Of a DNA stretch of 61,897 bases, positions 50,601-59,326 are shown in pieces. The stretch's first letter is position 1. Each line of letters begins with the position of its first letter. This stretch comes from CAYOUV01 sp964407265 (GTDB lineage Bacteria > Chloroflexota > Anaerolineae > Anaerolineales > Villigracilaceae): positions 1 through 61,897 of the forward strand of contig CAYOUV010000014.1 of NCBI GenBank assembly GCA_964407265.1. The letters are read 5' to 3'. A model generated the notes under the pieces. That model saw only the letters and a program-made list of their open reading frames with translations, was not told where the DNA came from and did not search any database. A program made the position numbers and the translations under genes.

Positions 50601-51569
50601 ATGCGGCGACTTTTCCTGCCCCTGATCTTCCTGCTGCTGATTAGCCTGGCCTGCGGACAAGGGACACCCCTTCAAGCTCCGCCCAAGCCGACTCAGACGG
50701 CCCAGGTTCTTTCCCGCCTGGAAAGCATACCCGCCAAGGCGGTCAAGATTACGCCGGCCACTGATATCTACCCTCCACAGTCTTTCAGTGACGAATTTAA
50801 AGATCCTGTCCCCATGCCCGGCCCGATCAACACCGCCGGGGCGGAAGATTCGGCCTTCATGCTGCCGGATGGAAAAACGTTTTTCGTCTGGTTCACCCCC
50901 GACCCCGACATACCGGTGGAAGAACAGGTAACAGATGGCGTCACCGGCATTTACGTTTCGCACAAGCTCAACGACACCTGGAGCAACCCTGAGCGAGTCG
51001 CTCTCCAAGACCCTGGCAAACTTGCCCTGGACGGGTGCGAATTCGTGCTCGGCGATCGCATGTGGTTCTGTTCGGCAAGAGAGAACTACACTGGCCTGCA
51101 CTGGTTCACTGCTGATTTCAGGGGCGGGAAATGGCAAAATTGGCAACTGGCGGATTTCAAACCGGAATATGAAGTCGGCGAACTGCATATTACTGCGGAC
51201 GGGAATGAACTTTATTTTCACTCCTCCCGGCCGGGCGGCCTGGGTGGGGTTGATATCTGGGTCTCGACCAAGTCGAACGGTACCTGGGGAGAGCCAGTCA
51301 ACCTGGAAGTCGTCAATTCGACCTACAGCGACGGCTGGCCTTTCGTCTCACCAGACGGCCTGGAACTTTGGTTCACCCGCTCGATCGGCGCACCGGAATT
51401 GTGGCGCTCCAAAAAGGTGAGCGGCACCTGGATTAGGCCTGAGAAGATGTTCGCCCCATTTGCCGGCGAGGCCTCGATGGATCAGGCTGGAAACGTTTAC
51501 TTCACCCACCATTTTTACAAGGACGATCACATGCTTGAAGCTGATATCTACGTGGCTTATAAAAAATGA
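50601..51569 (+). CDS. lipoprotein with PD40 (TolB-like) beta-propeller repeats
   Basis: The 322-residue protein has lipobox LACG and a Gln/Pro/Thr linker. At least four PD40-type blades follow: PDGKTFFVWFTP, ADGNELYFHSSRPGG followed by VDIWVSTKSNGTWG, SPDGLELWFTRS and QAGNVYFTHHF. Such propellers usually bind proteins or glycans outside the cell. It is the last gene of the ECF-linked run and ends four bases before a bidirectional terminator. No enzymatic site is evident. Confidence 0.82.
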   Translation: MRRLFLPLIFLLLISLACGQGTPLQAPPKPTQTAQVLSRLESIPAKAVKITPATDIYPPQSFSDEFKDPVPMPGPINTAGAEDSAFMLPDGKTFFVWFTPDPDIPVEEQVTDGVTGIYVSHKLNDTWSNPERVALQDPGKLALDGCEFVLGDRMWFCSARENYTGLHWFTADFRGGKWQNWQLADFKPEYEVGELHITADGNELYFHSSRPGGLGGVDIWVSTKSNGTWGEPVNLEVVNSTYSDGWPFVSPDGLELWFTRSIGAPELWRSKKVSGTWIRPEKMFAPFAGEASMDQAGNVYFTHHFYKDDHMLEADIYVAYKK

Positions 51570-51572
51570 GAT

Positions 51573-51612
51573 AAAAGTAACTCCCGCAGGTCGCCAGCGG
51601 GAGTTACTTTTT
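51573..51612. terminator. 15-bp bidirectional terminator between convergent operons
   Basis: AAAAGTAACTCCCGC (51573-51587) pairs exactly with 51597-51611 around a 9-base loop, with a T-run on the plus strand. It separates the ECF-linked run from mltG on the opposite strand. Confidence 0.9.
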
Positions 51613-51624
51613 CAAGCCAGTTTT

Positions 51625-52731
51625 TCACGGGCAGGCGTTTTGTAGATGCTGCTCGAAAGTTTCGGAGAAATTATGCCTGCCCGAGCCGTCACAACGGGCG
51701 CGAAAGTAGAGATAAGGTGTTTGAGCCGGATACGCCACCGCTGACAATGCACTCTGCGACGGGTTGCTGATCGGGGTGGGAGGCAAGCCGGGATAAACAT
51801 AGGTGTTGAACGGGGAATTGAACTGTAAATCTTGCAATGAAAGCGGATTCTTCCACCAGGTTTGTTTTGAGTTGTCGTATCCCAATGCGTATTGGACAGT
51901 CGGATCGGATTCCAGTTTCATCCCGGCTCGGATCCGATTGAGGAAGACCGAAGCGATCAATGGCTGTTCGTCTGTCACAACGGATTCCTTCTCGACAAGC
52001 GAGGCCAGCGTCACGGCCTGGTAGACGGTCAGGTTTTGGCGCGCAAAGCCATCGCGCAGGTCTGGAGTCAGATGGAGGGCAAAATCGCGCACCATTTGGG
52101 TCACCAATTGGTCGGGGCTGATGTCGCGCGGCAGTGTATAAGTGTCAGGAAAAAGAAAACCCTCGGTCGTAGCCACGCCGTTCAAAAAATCCAGACCGCG
52201 GGGCGGGACCTTGGCCGCTTCCAAAAATTGCTTGGGGGTAGGATTCAATCCGGAGGTGGGGAGCGAGGCGGCGATTTCCTCCATCCGCCAACCGGGTAAA
52301 ATCGTGAAATCCACCTGCGCGGGAGTGGCATCCTGCAGTGCTTTGGCGATGTCGATCGGCGACATGGACGGGCTAAAGCGATATTTCCCCGCCTGGATGG
52401 TCGTGTCCAACCCGGAGTAGACCAGGTACGTGCTCAACGTCCCGGCATCCTGCAGCAGGCCGGCCCGTTGCAAGCGCGAGGCGATCAAAGCGACTGGCTC
52501 ACCCGGCTCGACGACGAAATCCTGCTCAGGGCCATATATGCTGGCCGGGTGGACCAGCAAACCGTCATACCACAGCAAAGTTCCAGATGTTTTTATAAGC
52601 TGCCAACTGCCGAGGCTGGGATTCGGTGGACCGTAGTAATAGCTGGCCAAAGCAGGAAGTATAAATATAATCCCCAGTGCCAGGAGCACCAGGATCAGGA
52701 TCAGGAGAGGTAAACAACCGCGACGAGACAT
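51625..52731 (-). CDS. mltG: endolytic murein transglycosylase MltG (YceG)
   Basis: MltG cuts nascent glycan strands at the membrane and sets their length. The 368-residue protein has one N-terminal transmembrane segment (about 6-30), a LysM-like region and the YceG domain. The catalytic Glu lies in LASLVEKESV; IRAGMKLESDPTVQYALGY and FNTYVYPGLPPTPISNPS are the other family blocks. It is the last gene of the minus-strand alaS-Baseplate_J-ruvX-mltG run, 15 bases after ruvX. Confidence 0.94.
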   Translation of the reverse strand: MSRRGCLPLLILILVLLALGIIFILPALASYYYGPPNPSLGSWQLIKTSGTLLWYDGLLVHPASIYGPEQDFVVEPGEPVALIASRLQRAGLLQDAGTLSTYLVYSGLDTTIQAGKYRFSPSMSPIDIAKALQDATPAQVDFTILPGWRMEEIAASLPTSGLNPTPKQFLEAAKVPPRGLDFLNGVATTEGFLFPDTYTLPRDISPDQLVTQMVRDFALHLTPDLRDGFARQNLTVYQAVTLASLVEKESVVTDEQPLIASVFLNRIRAGMKLESDPTVQYALGYDNSKQTWWKNPLSLQDLQFNSPFNTYVYPGLPPTPISNPSQSALSAVAYPAQTPYLYFRARCDGSGRHNFSETFEQHLQNACP

Positions 52732-52746
52732 GGGATGATTGGAATC

Positions 52747-53169
52747 TTAGGATCGGGTTTCTGGGTGGGCATTCAGGTAGGACTGTAAAATCACACTCGC
52801 AGCCAGTTCGTCCAGGTGTCCGGCACGCTTCTTCCGCGAAACCCCCATGGCAATGCGTGCTGTGCGCGCTTCCTGGGTGCTGAAGGATTCATCCCATAAG
52901 ACGACCGGAATATCAGCCTGGGACCGCAGGGCTTCGGCAAAACGCCCGGCGCTGCGTCCGGCTGCGTTGGGATTGCCTTCGTCATCCAGCGCCTGGCCGA
53001 CGACGATTAGACCGGCCTCGTGCTCAACCGCAATCCCGGCCACCTGGGCCGCATCGATCGCACGCGCCACATGGGAGACAACCATCAAAGGATTGGCGAT
53101 CGTACCGGTCGGGTCGCTAATTGCAAGACCGATACGCTTCTCGCCATGATCGACGGCCAGCACTCTCAT
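52747..53169 (-). CDS. ruvX: putative Holliday junction resolvase / pre-16S rRNA nuclease RuvX (YqgF)
   Basis: The ATG at 53169 overlaps the upstream stop (ATGA) and gives 140 residues, the family norm. The RNase H-like fold shows the first catalytic Asp in MRVLAVDHGEKRIGLAISD, a VVLWDESFST motif and the final Asp in HLDELAASVIL. In E. coli the orthologue processes the 5' end of 16S rRNA; a resolvase role is also proposed. Coupling to the Baseplate_J-like gene and mltG follows the Chloroflexota pattern. Confidence 0.92.
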   Translation of the reverse strand: MRVLAVDHGEKRIGLAISDPTGTIANPLMVVSHVARAIDAAQVAGIAVEHEAGLIVVGQALDDEGNPNAAGRSAGRFAEALRSQADIPVVLWDESFSTQEARTARIAMGVSRKKRAGHLDELAASVILQSYLNAHPETRS

Positions 53170-54650
53170 CGAGTCACAATCGAAATGCGGAAGGGTGCGA
53201 CCGGCAGCCAGGGCCACCAGGCTGGCGCCAATTCTATTTGTGGAGGCGCGGCCAGCGACATACCTGCTCGAAGCTGGGCCAATGCGTTCTCGGGGCGGCG
53301 TCCTTGTACCAGATGAATAGCCTGCGTCAGACTAAGTTCCTGGCGCACAGTTTGACTGGCGCGCAGGTCGAAACGCGTCAGGCCGTCTGCTCCTGATTTC
53401 GGCTGGCCCAACATTTCAAAGTGCAGGGTGCCAGCCAGGGGTGAATAACCCCGGGGAACGGACACGCCCAACACGCGCACCGCCAGCTCCTGCAAGTCCG
53501 CCGCAGAGGCTGCATAAGCCACATATTCGACCTTCATACTTAGCGCCAGCCGTGATCCGGGCTGACCTTCAGCCGGATCGAATTTTTCTTCGAGCACCTG
53601 CGAGAGCCTGAGCGAATCCACAAAAACTTCTGAACCCGAAGCCTTCAGCTTTGACAGCGCTTGTCGTTCCAAATCAGCCAGCAGCAATGTCCGTAAACGG
53701 GCTTTATCCGACTCACTTGGAGCAGGTAAATTCTGGGTATTGCCGCCAGTTATAGGATCGGGATTGCTGACCGAAACCTGCAAACCCAGATCGCCCTCAA
53801 TGGCCTGGATTTGAGCTGCTTCTCCATTGGAATCGGATCCGGGATTGACCGCCTGCACCGGGACATCGACTGTTTCACCTATGCCCGCATCCAGTGCAGC
53901 ATCGATGGTGGTCTCAAATCGCAGCGCGGGCGAATCCAACGTTCTGACAATCGTCCCGCTTGGAATACTGACTGCTGATTCGGTTAGATTTTTGAATCGG
54001 ACCACGCCCTGGGCGCGTCCGGCCGGGATGTCCTGCGAGCCGGTGGAGGCAATACTCTGTTTTCCGTCTACGGTGAGCGTTACTTCGTGCGCCGGGATGC
54101 TGCCGGATAGGTACACGGTATTGACATTCGGGTTGGCGCTGACCGGGATAGTCACATCCTGGGTTTGCGTGAGGGGAGTCAGGATCAAACTGGCTTGAGG
54201 CAGGAAACCCGCCGCAACGACCAGCACCGCCAGGACGCCAAGTGCAAAAAAAACAATGCGCACCGCCGGACGGGTACGCCAGACGGCTTCGGGAACGCCA
54301 ACCTGCGCGCGCATGGCAGGCAAATCAGGGCGGGGACCACGACGCTGGGGTTTGATTCGCTCGCCAGCTACCTCCCAGGTAGCCAGCTGGGCCTCGGGTA
54401 AAGATTCAAAAACGGGAAGGGCGAGCTCAGCTGCCGCGCGTTTCATTTCAGCGTCGCGCGTCACCAAACCCAACTGGGCTCCAAGCGTGGTGGCATGATG
54501 CTGAAGAATCGCAAGATCAACCGTGCGTAATGAGACCTTTTCATTTCGCGGCCAAGCCAACAAAATACGCGGTGTTTTAGCCCAAGCCATTCGATCACGG
54601 ACCGAGATCAGATCATCGTGCGACTCGAGCTGGAGAATCTGGGTTTTCAT
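53166..54650 (-). CDS. Baseplate_J-like membrane protein of unknown function
   Basis: The 494-residue protein has a cytoplasmic N-terminal domain (1-128) rich in alternating hydrophobic strands, one transmembrane segment (129-150) and a long external beta-rich region. Residues about 215-330 resemble the baseplate J/gp47-type domain: IPAGRAQGVVRFKNLT, SIPSGTIVRT and VDVPVQAVNPGSDSNG. No phage genes are near, so it is not a prophage part; it looks like a host envelope protein of this phylum. It overlaps ruvX by four bases and follows alaS by 48. Its function is unknown. Confidence 0.8.
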   Translation of the reverse strand: MKTQILQLESHDDLISVRDRMAWAKTPRILLAWPRNEKVSLRTVDLAILQHHATTLGAQLGLVTRDAEMKRAAAELALPVFESLPEAQLATWEVAGERIKPQRRGPRPDLPAMRAQVGVPEAVWRTRPAVRIVFFALGVLAVLVVAAGFLPQASLILTPLTQTQDVTIPVSANPNVNTVYLSGSIPAHEVTLTVDGKQSIASTGSQDIPAGRAQGVVRFKNLTESAVSIPSGTIVRTLDSPALRFETTIDAALDAGIGETVDVPVQAVNPGSDSNGEAAQIQAIEGDLGLQVSVSNPDPITGGNTQNLPAPSESDKARLRTLLLADLERQALSKLKASGSEVFVDSLRLSQVLEEKFDPAEGQPGSRLALSMKVEYVAYAASAADLQELAVRVLGVSVPRGYSPLAGTLHFEMLGQPKSGADGLTRFDLRASQTVRQELSLTQAIHLVQGRRPENALAQLRAGMSLAAPPQIELAPAWWPWLPVAPFRISIVTR

Positions 54651-54698
54651 GCCAAAGGAATTATAACGTAAGGGTAAATTACGATCCGCCCTTACAAG

Positions 54699-57419
54699 TC
54701 ATGCGAGCTTCTCTGCTACCCAGGCGTTAACGCTGTCCAGGGCCTCGGTCAACTTGGCGAGATCCCTGCCACCCCCAAAAGCCAGGTGAGGTGCGCCTCC
54801 GCCGCCCGCACCCAACTGGCGTGAGACATGGCCAACCAGATCGCCGGCTTTTATGCCCTGTTTGATCAAATCCTGGGTCACGGTCGCCATCACAATCGCC
54901 GACTCCTCTGACGGCGCAGCGATGACGCACACACCTTTTTCGGGGTATTCGGCACGGAACTCATCGGCCAGATTGCCCAGGGTATCCTTGTCAATGCCGG
55001 GCATTTGCATGGCCAGGACGGAAACGCCTTTAACCTTTCCCAGATCGCTAAGGCTGGCATCGAAGGATGAAGTTGCCAGTCGGGTGCGCAAGGCAGCAAC
55101 TTCTTTATGGGCTTCGCTCAATCCATTTTGCAACGCCTCGACCTTTTCCGCCAGGTGATCCGGCGGGCTGGCAAGCAACCCAGCCGCTTGTTTCAAAGTT
55201 TTGAAACGCCGGGAGATCAGTTCATAAGCCCCACGCCCGGTCACAGCCTCGATGCGGCGCACGCCAGCCGCCGCCGAGCCTTCGCTGAGGATCAGGAACG
55301 CGCCCACATCACTGGTATGTTCCAGATGGGTACCACCGCACAATTCGTAAGAAAAGGCTTCATCGTGTTCACCAATCGAAATGGTACGCACGGTCTCGCC
55401 GTATTTCTCTCCGAAGAGCGCCATCGCGCCTTCCGAAATGGCCTGTTCGCGGGATTTGACCACCGGCTTGACCGGGAAATCGTCCAGCACGGCCTGGTTG
55501 ACGCGCCGCTCGATCTCTTCGAGTTGTTCCGGTGTCACAGCTTCAGGATGGGTGAAGTCGAAGCGCAGGCGATCGGGTGCGACCAGTGAACCCGCCTGGC
55601 GGGCATGCTCGCCCAGCACGGCGCGTAGTTCGGCATGCATTAAATGCGTCGCGGTGTGATTGCGCATGATATCGTGACGACGCTGGCGATCAATCGCAGC
55701 CAGGACTTTATCGCCAATTTTAGGTCTGCCGCTCAGCACCTCTCCAACGTGGACGATTACACCTGCTGCCGGTTTGCGCATGCCAGTCACTTCGATTTCC
55801 CAGGAACGATCCACAGCGACGATCGTGCCGGTATCGCTGACCTGCCCGCCGGATTCGACGTAGAAGCCTGTTTTAGGCAGGACGACCTCGACGTTATCCC
55901 CAACCTGCGCTTCGGTTACGGAGTCACCGTCGACTACAAGAGAAAGCAATTGTCCTTCAACTTCCGGGCTGAGGTATGGATCGTAGGAAACCCCTTCCGG
56001 AACGATTTTGCCGTCCGTGGATAGCTTTTTGAATATATCCGCATAGAACTCGGCATCCTCACCGCCTAACGCCCCCATGGCCTTGCCGCCACCGGAAGCC
56101 AGGCGATGCTCGTCCATCGCGGCGTGGAAACCAGCCTCGTCCACTTCGAGTCCCTGCTCGCGGGCAATATCGCGTGTGATCTCGAACGGCAGGCCATAGG
56201 TGGCGTAGAGTTCGAAAGCCTTAGCGCCTTCCAGGACATTTTTGCCAGCCTTGTGCAGGTCGGCCAACATGCCGTCCAGGTGAGCCGTGCCGCTCTCGAC
56301 CGTGCGCGCGAAACGCTTTTCCTCACGCGTCAGGCTGTCCAGGATCGTAGCCCGATTAGCGTTCAATTCAGAATAGAACTCGCCGTAAGTAGTAATGAAA
56401 GCCTCAGCCACCTTCGCCAGGAAAGGTTCGGTCAGCCCCAGCTTCGAGCCGAAACGAGCCGCCCGGCGGATGATCATCCGACAGACATAGTTTCGCCCGG
56501 TATTACCCGGCACGACGCCGTCGGCGATCAGAAAAGCCGCGGCACGCGCATGATCGACAATGACTCTGTAAGGTGTAAAGTTTGCATACATCTGATCAAG
56601 GTCATCACCAGCCAGGGAACGGAGCACGTCCAGGGCAGCGGTGAACAGGTCGGTCTTATAGTTCGAATCAACGCCTTGCAAGATTGAGACCAGGCGGTCC
56701 AGACCCATGCCAGTATCGACATGGGTGGCAGGCAGGGGGTCAAGTTGAGTTGGGCTGAGGCGGTTGTACTGGATGAAGACCAGGTTCCAGAGTTCAACAA
56801 AGCGGTCGGTATCCAGTGTCTCTTTCGTCACCGGCCCATCTCCGGGGCGCAAGTCATAATGGATCTCGGAACACGGTCCGCAGGGACCGGTTTCGGCCAT
56901 TTCCCAGAAGTTGTCCTTGCGACCCAGGTAAAAGAGGTGGGTCGGGTCGAACGCCGGCTGTCCGAGCCAATTGGTCGCAGCTTCTTCGTCCGTCGGGATA
57001 TCGCCCTGATCGTCCTGAAAAACGGTAGCGTACAGGCTTTCCCTGGGCAAGCCCCAGACCTCCGTCAGCAATTGCCAGGCCCAGGTAATCGCCTCCTTCT
57101 TGTAATAATCGCCGAACGACCAGTTGCCCAGCATTTCGAAGAAGGTATGGTGCGTCCCATCCCGGCCCACATCATCCAGATCGTTGTGTTTTCCGGCTAC
57201 GCGCATGCACTTCTGCGAATTGGTCGCGCGCGTGTAGGGACGTTTATCCGTGCCCAGAAAAACATCCTTGAATTGGACCATACCCGCATTGGTGAACAAT
57301 AGCGTAGCGTCTCCGCCAGGGACGAGCGACGAGGAGGGCACAAAGGTATGTCCATGCTCGACAAAAAAATCGATATATGCCTTGCGAATTTCCGCACCGG
57401 TGAGTTTTTTCTGGGTCAT
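54699..57419 (-). CDS. alaS: alanyl-tRNA synthetase
   Basis: The 906-residue enzyme charges tRNA-Ala. The class II catalytic core opens with FVEHGHTFVPSSSLVP and GDATLLFTNAGMVQFKD, and continues through RACNSQKC-like sequence (TNSQKCMRVAGKHNDL). The editing domain carries the metal ligands HTATHLMH and CGGTH, and the C-Ala domain ends GGGGAPHLAFGGG. Length and order are standard. GGAG lies six bases before the ATG at 57419, and a TATAAT lies upstream at 57448-57453. Confidence 0.97.
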   Translation of the reverse strand: MTQKKLTGAEIRKAYIDFFVEHGHTFVPSSSLVPGGDATLLFTNAGMVQFKDVFLGTDKRPYTRATNSQKCMRVAGKHNDLDDVGRDGTHHTFFEMLGNWSFGDYYKKEAITWAWQLLTEVWGLPRESLYATVFQDDQGDIPTDEEAATNWLGQPAFDPTHLFYLGRKDNFWEMAETGPCGPCSEIHYDLRPGDGPVTKETLDTDRFVELWNLVFIQYNRLSPTQLDPLPATHVDTGMGLDRLVSILQGVDSNYKTDLFTAALDVLRSLAGDDLDQMYANFTPYRVIVDHARAAAFLIADGVVPGNTGRNYVCRMIIRRAARFGSKLGLTEPFLAKVAEAFITTYGEFYSELNANRATILDSLTREEKRFARTVESGTAHLDGMLADLHKAGKNVLEGAKAFELYATYGLPFEITRDIAREQGLEVDEAGFHAAMDEHRLASGGGKAMGALGGEDAEFYADIFKKLSTDGKIVPEGVSYDPYLSPEVEGQLLSLVVDGDSVTEAQVGDNVEVVLPKTGFYVESGGQVSDTGTIVAVDRSWEIEVTGMRKPAAGVIVHVGEVLSGRPKIGDKVLAAIDRQRRHDIMRNHTATHLMHAELRAVLGEHARQAGSLVAPDRLRFDFTHPEAVTPEQLEEIERRVNQAVLDDFPVKPVVKSREQAISEGAMALFGEKYGETVRTISIGEHDEAFSYELCGGTHLEHTSDVGAFLILSEGSAAAGVRRIEAVTGRGAYELISRRFKTLKQAAGLLASPPDHLAEKVEALQNGLSEAHKEVAALRTRLATSSFDASLSDLGKVKGVSVLAMQMPGIDKDTLGNLADEFRAEYPEKGVCVIAAPSEESAIVMATVTQDLIKQGIKAGDLVGHVSRQLGAGGGGAPHLAFGGGRDLAKLTEALDSVNAWVAEKLA

Positions 57420-57447
57420 ACTTGCTCCAAGTTTCAGGTTGAAGCGA

Positions 57448-57453
57448 ATTATA
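57448..57453 (-). promoter_or_regulatory. -10 element of the alaS operon
   Basis: On the minus strand this reads TATAAT, 28 bases before the alaS ATG. The best -35 at 17-base spacing (TTTCCT) is poor. Confidence 0.45.
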
Positions 57454-57656
57454 CCTGTTTCAGTTGCGGGAGGAAAGTTATTAGCCTGGAATCTTGTTTA
57501 TCTTTAGCGTGAGACAAAAATATCCAAATCAGGAGTATAGAAACTTTGAGCCCTGGCTTAGATTTTACCGCCGGTGGTAGTAAATGTGGCTTGCCCTTGA
57601 AAAAAAACGGTACAATCAGGAAAGATGCCGGCACAAAAAGCGAAAGGAATTTAGAA

Positions 57657-58094
57657 ATGACTGCATTAAAAACAAAACCCAACTCTGCCAGCGTCACAGA
57701 TTTCCTCAATCAATTTACAGACGAGCAGAAACAACAGGATTGTTCCGCTATCCTGGAGATCATGAAAACTGCCAGCGGCTCGGAACCCAAGATGTGGGGT
57801 GATAGCATCGTCGGCTTCGGCTCGTACCATTACAGGTACGCCAGCGGTCGCGAGGGCGACTGGTTCCTGACCGGCTTTTCCCCGCGCAAACAGAACCTGA
57901 CGCTCTACATCATGCCCGGGTTCGACAATTACGATTCTCTGTTGAACAAATTGGGCAAACACAAGACCGGTAAGTCCTGCCTGTATATCAACAAACTTGA
58001 GGATGTCGATCGATCCGTTTTGAGAGAACTGATCGTTAAATCGGTGCAGAAGATGAAGGCAGGCAACCTAATTCCCAGGAAGCCATCCAATTGA
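57657..58094 (+). CDS. DUF1801 domain protein
   Basis: The ATG at 57657 with AAAGGA upstream gives 145 residues. The product fits the DUF1801 fold: VTDFLNQFTDEQKQQDC, EPKMWGDSIVGFGSYHYRY, ITLYIMPG-like NLTLYIMPGFDNYD and the C-terminal LGKHKTGKSCLYINKLEDVD. It is a small cytoplasmic protein family with no settled function, related in shape to iron-chaperone-like proteins. It is probably monocistronic or a two-gene unit with the following hydrolase. Confidence 0.85.
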   Translation: MTALKTKPNSASVTDFLNQFTDEQKQQDCSAILEIMKTASGSEPKMWGDSIVGFGSYHYRYASGREGDWFLTGFSPRKQNLTLYIMPGFDNYDSLLNKLGKHKTGKSCLYINKLEDVDRSVLRELIVKSVQKMKAGNLIPRKPSN

Positions 58095-58134
58095 CCGACA
58101 CCTTCGATTTATCGGTAGAAATGACAGCGTGAAA

Positions 58135-59217
58135 ATGATAAATGCGTCCTTCCGAAATAAATGGAAGGTGGGACTGGCGCTCTGTCTGATCCTGGCGGCC
58201 TGCGGGACTCAAGCCACGCCCCAGCCTGCAACTGCTACCCCGAGCCAGGTCCCGTCCCCGACAGCCTCTCCGACAGCAACACGCACGGCAACTCCCATCC
58301 CGACCGCGACACCTACGCCGCACCCACTAACCATCGAAGCCATGCGGGCACGTAATTATCCCGGGAGCCAGATCGTCATTGAGCAGACTCTGGCACCCGG
58401 AGCCAACTACAGTCGGTACATCGCGTCCTACCTGTCCGAAGGATTGAAGATTAACGCGCTGTTGACCGTTCCCAACGGGGAAAAACCGGCCAGCGGCTGG
58501 CCGGTCATCATTTTCAACCATGGGTACATCCCACCGGATGTCTATCAAACTACTGAGCGTTACGTGGCCTACGTCGATCTGTTGGCGCGCAACGGCTACA
58601 TCGTCCTCCGCTCAGATTATCGCGGGCACGCCAACTCGGAGGGGGTGGCACGCGGCGCCTACGGTAATCCCGACTACGTGGTCGACGTGCTCAATGCAGT
58701 ATCATCGATCAAGCTTTTCCCAGAGGCCGACCCCAACCGCATCGGCATGTGGGGACATTCGATGGGCGGATACATCACCCTGCGCGCAATGGTCATCACG
58801 CAGGATATCAAAGCCGGGGTGATCTGGGCCGGCGTGGTTGCCCCTTACCCGGATATGCTCTACAATTGGCGCAAGGGTCCCAGCGGCGCTGTCGCCACGC
58901 CTTCCTCTGGCGGCTCCTGGCGGAATGGGTTCATCCAGACCTACGGCACACCGGAAGAAAACCCTTCTTTCTGGAATTCCATTTCTGCGAATTCTTATCT
59001 GGAAGATATTTCCGGACCATTACAACTTCACCATGGGACAGCCGACCTCGAAGTACCCCTGGCTTTTTCCGAAACTCTTTTTTATGATATGCTGGCTGCC
59101 GATAAGTACGTTGAATTCTACAAATACGAGGGCGACAATCACAATATCTCGAACTACTTCAGCCTGGCCATGAGGCGTACGATCGAGTTCTTTGACAGGT
59201 TCGTAAAAGCAAATTAA
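58135..59217 (+). CDS. alpha/beta-hydrolase lipoprotein (prolyl-oligopeptidase-like)
   Basis: The product is 360 residues from the ATG at 58135; a GTG six bases earlier is also possible and neither has a clear ribosome site. It has a signal sequence with lipobox LAACG and a long Thr/Pro/Ala-rich linker (about 30-68). The alpha/beta-hydrolase domain has an oxyanion-side block VIIFNHGYIPP and the nucleophile elbow GHSMGG. The acid lies in HHGTADLEVP and the histidine in EGDNHNIS. It is a surface esterase or peptidase of the dienelactone-hydrolase/S9 type with unknown substrate. Confidence 0.85.
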   Translation: MINASFRNKWKVGLALCLILAACGTQATPQPATATPSQVPSPTASPTATRTATPIPTATPTPHPLTIEAMRARNYPGSQIVIEQTLAPGANYSRYIASYLSEGLKINALLTVPNGEKPASGWPVIIFNHGYIPPDVYQTTERYVAYVDLLARNGYIVLRSDYRGHANSEGVARGAYGNPDYVVDVLNAVSSIKLFPEADPNRIGMWGHSMGGYITLRAMVITQDIKAGVIWAGVVAPYPDMLYNWRKGPSGAVATPSSGGSWRNGFIQTYGTPEENPSFWNSISANSYLEDISGPLQLHHGTADLEVPLAFSETLFYDMLAADKYVEFYKYEGDNHNISNYFSLAMRRTIEFFDRFVKAN

Positions 59218-59243
59218 TGCCTGACGATAGTTTTTGCAGGCGC

Positions 59244-59272
59244 TTGACCCCCGTTTTACCACATGCTATCAT
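59244..59272 (+). promoter_or_regulatory. sigma70-type promoter of the polytopic membrane protein gene
   Basis: TTGACC (59244-59249) and TATCAT (59267-59272) have a 17-base spacer. The spacer CCCGTTTTACCACATGC closely resembles that of the promoter at 60625-60653. Confidence 0.72.
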
Positions 59273-59326
59273 CGTCGCGTTCACGTGTTGCAAATCCTTC
59301 TTCGTGACAGGAGCTGATTGCCAATC

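Noticed and set aside
53166..54650. Prophage or contractile-injection system suggested by the Baseplate_J-like domain
   Set aside because: No other phage or injection genes are present and the neighbours are alaS, ruvX and mltG.
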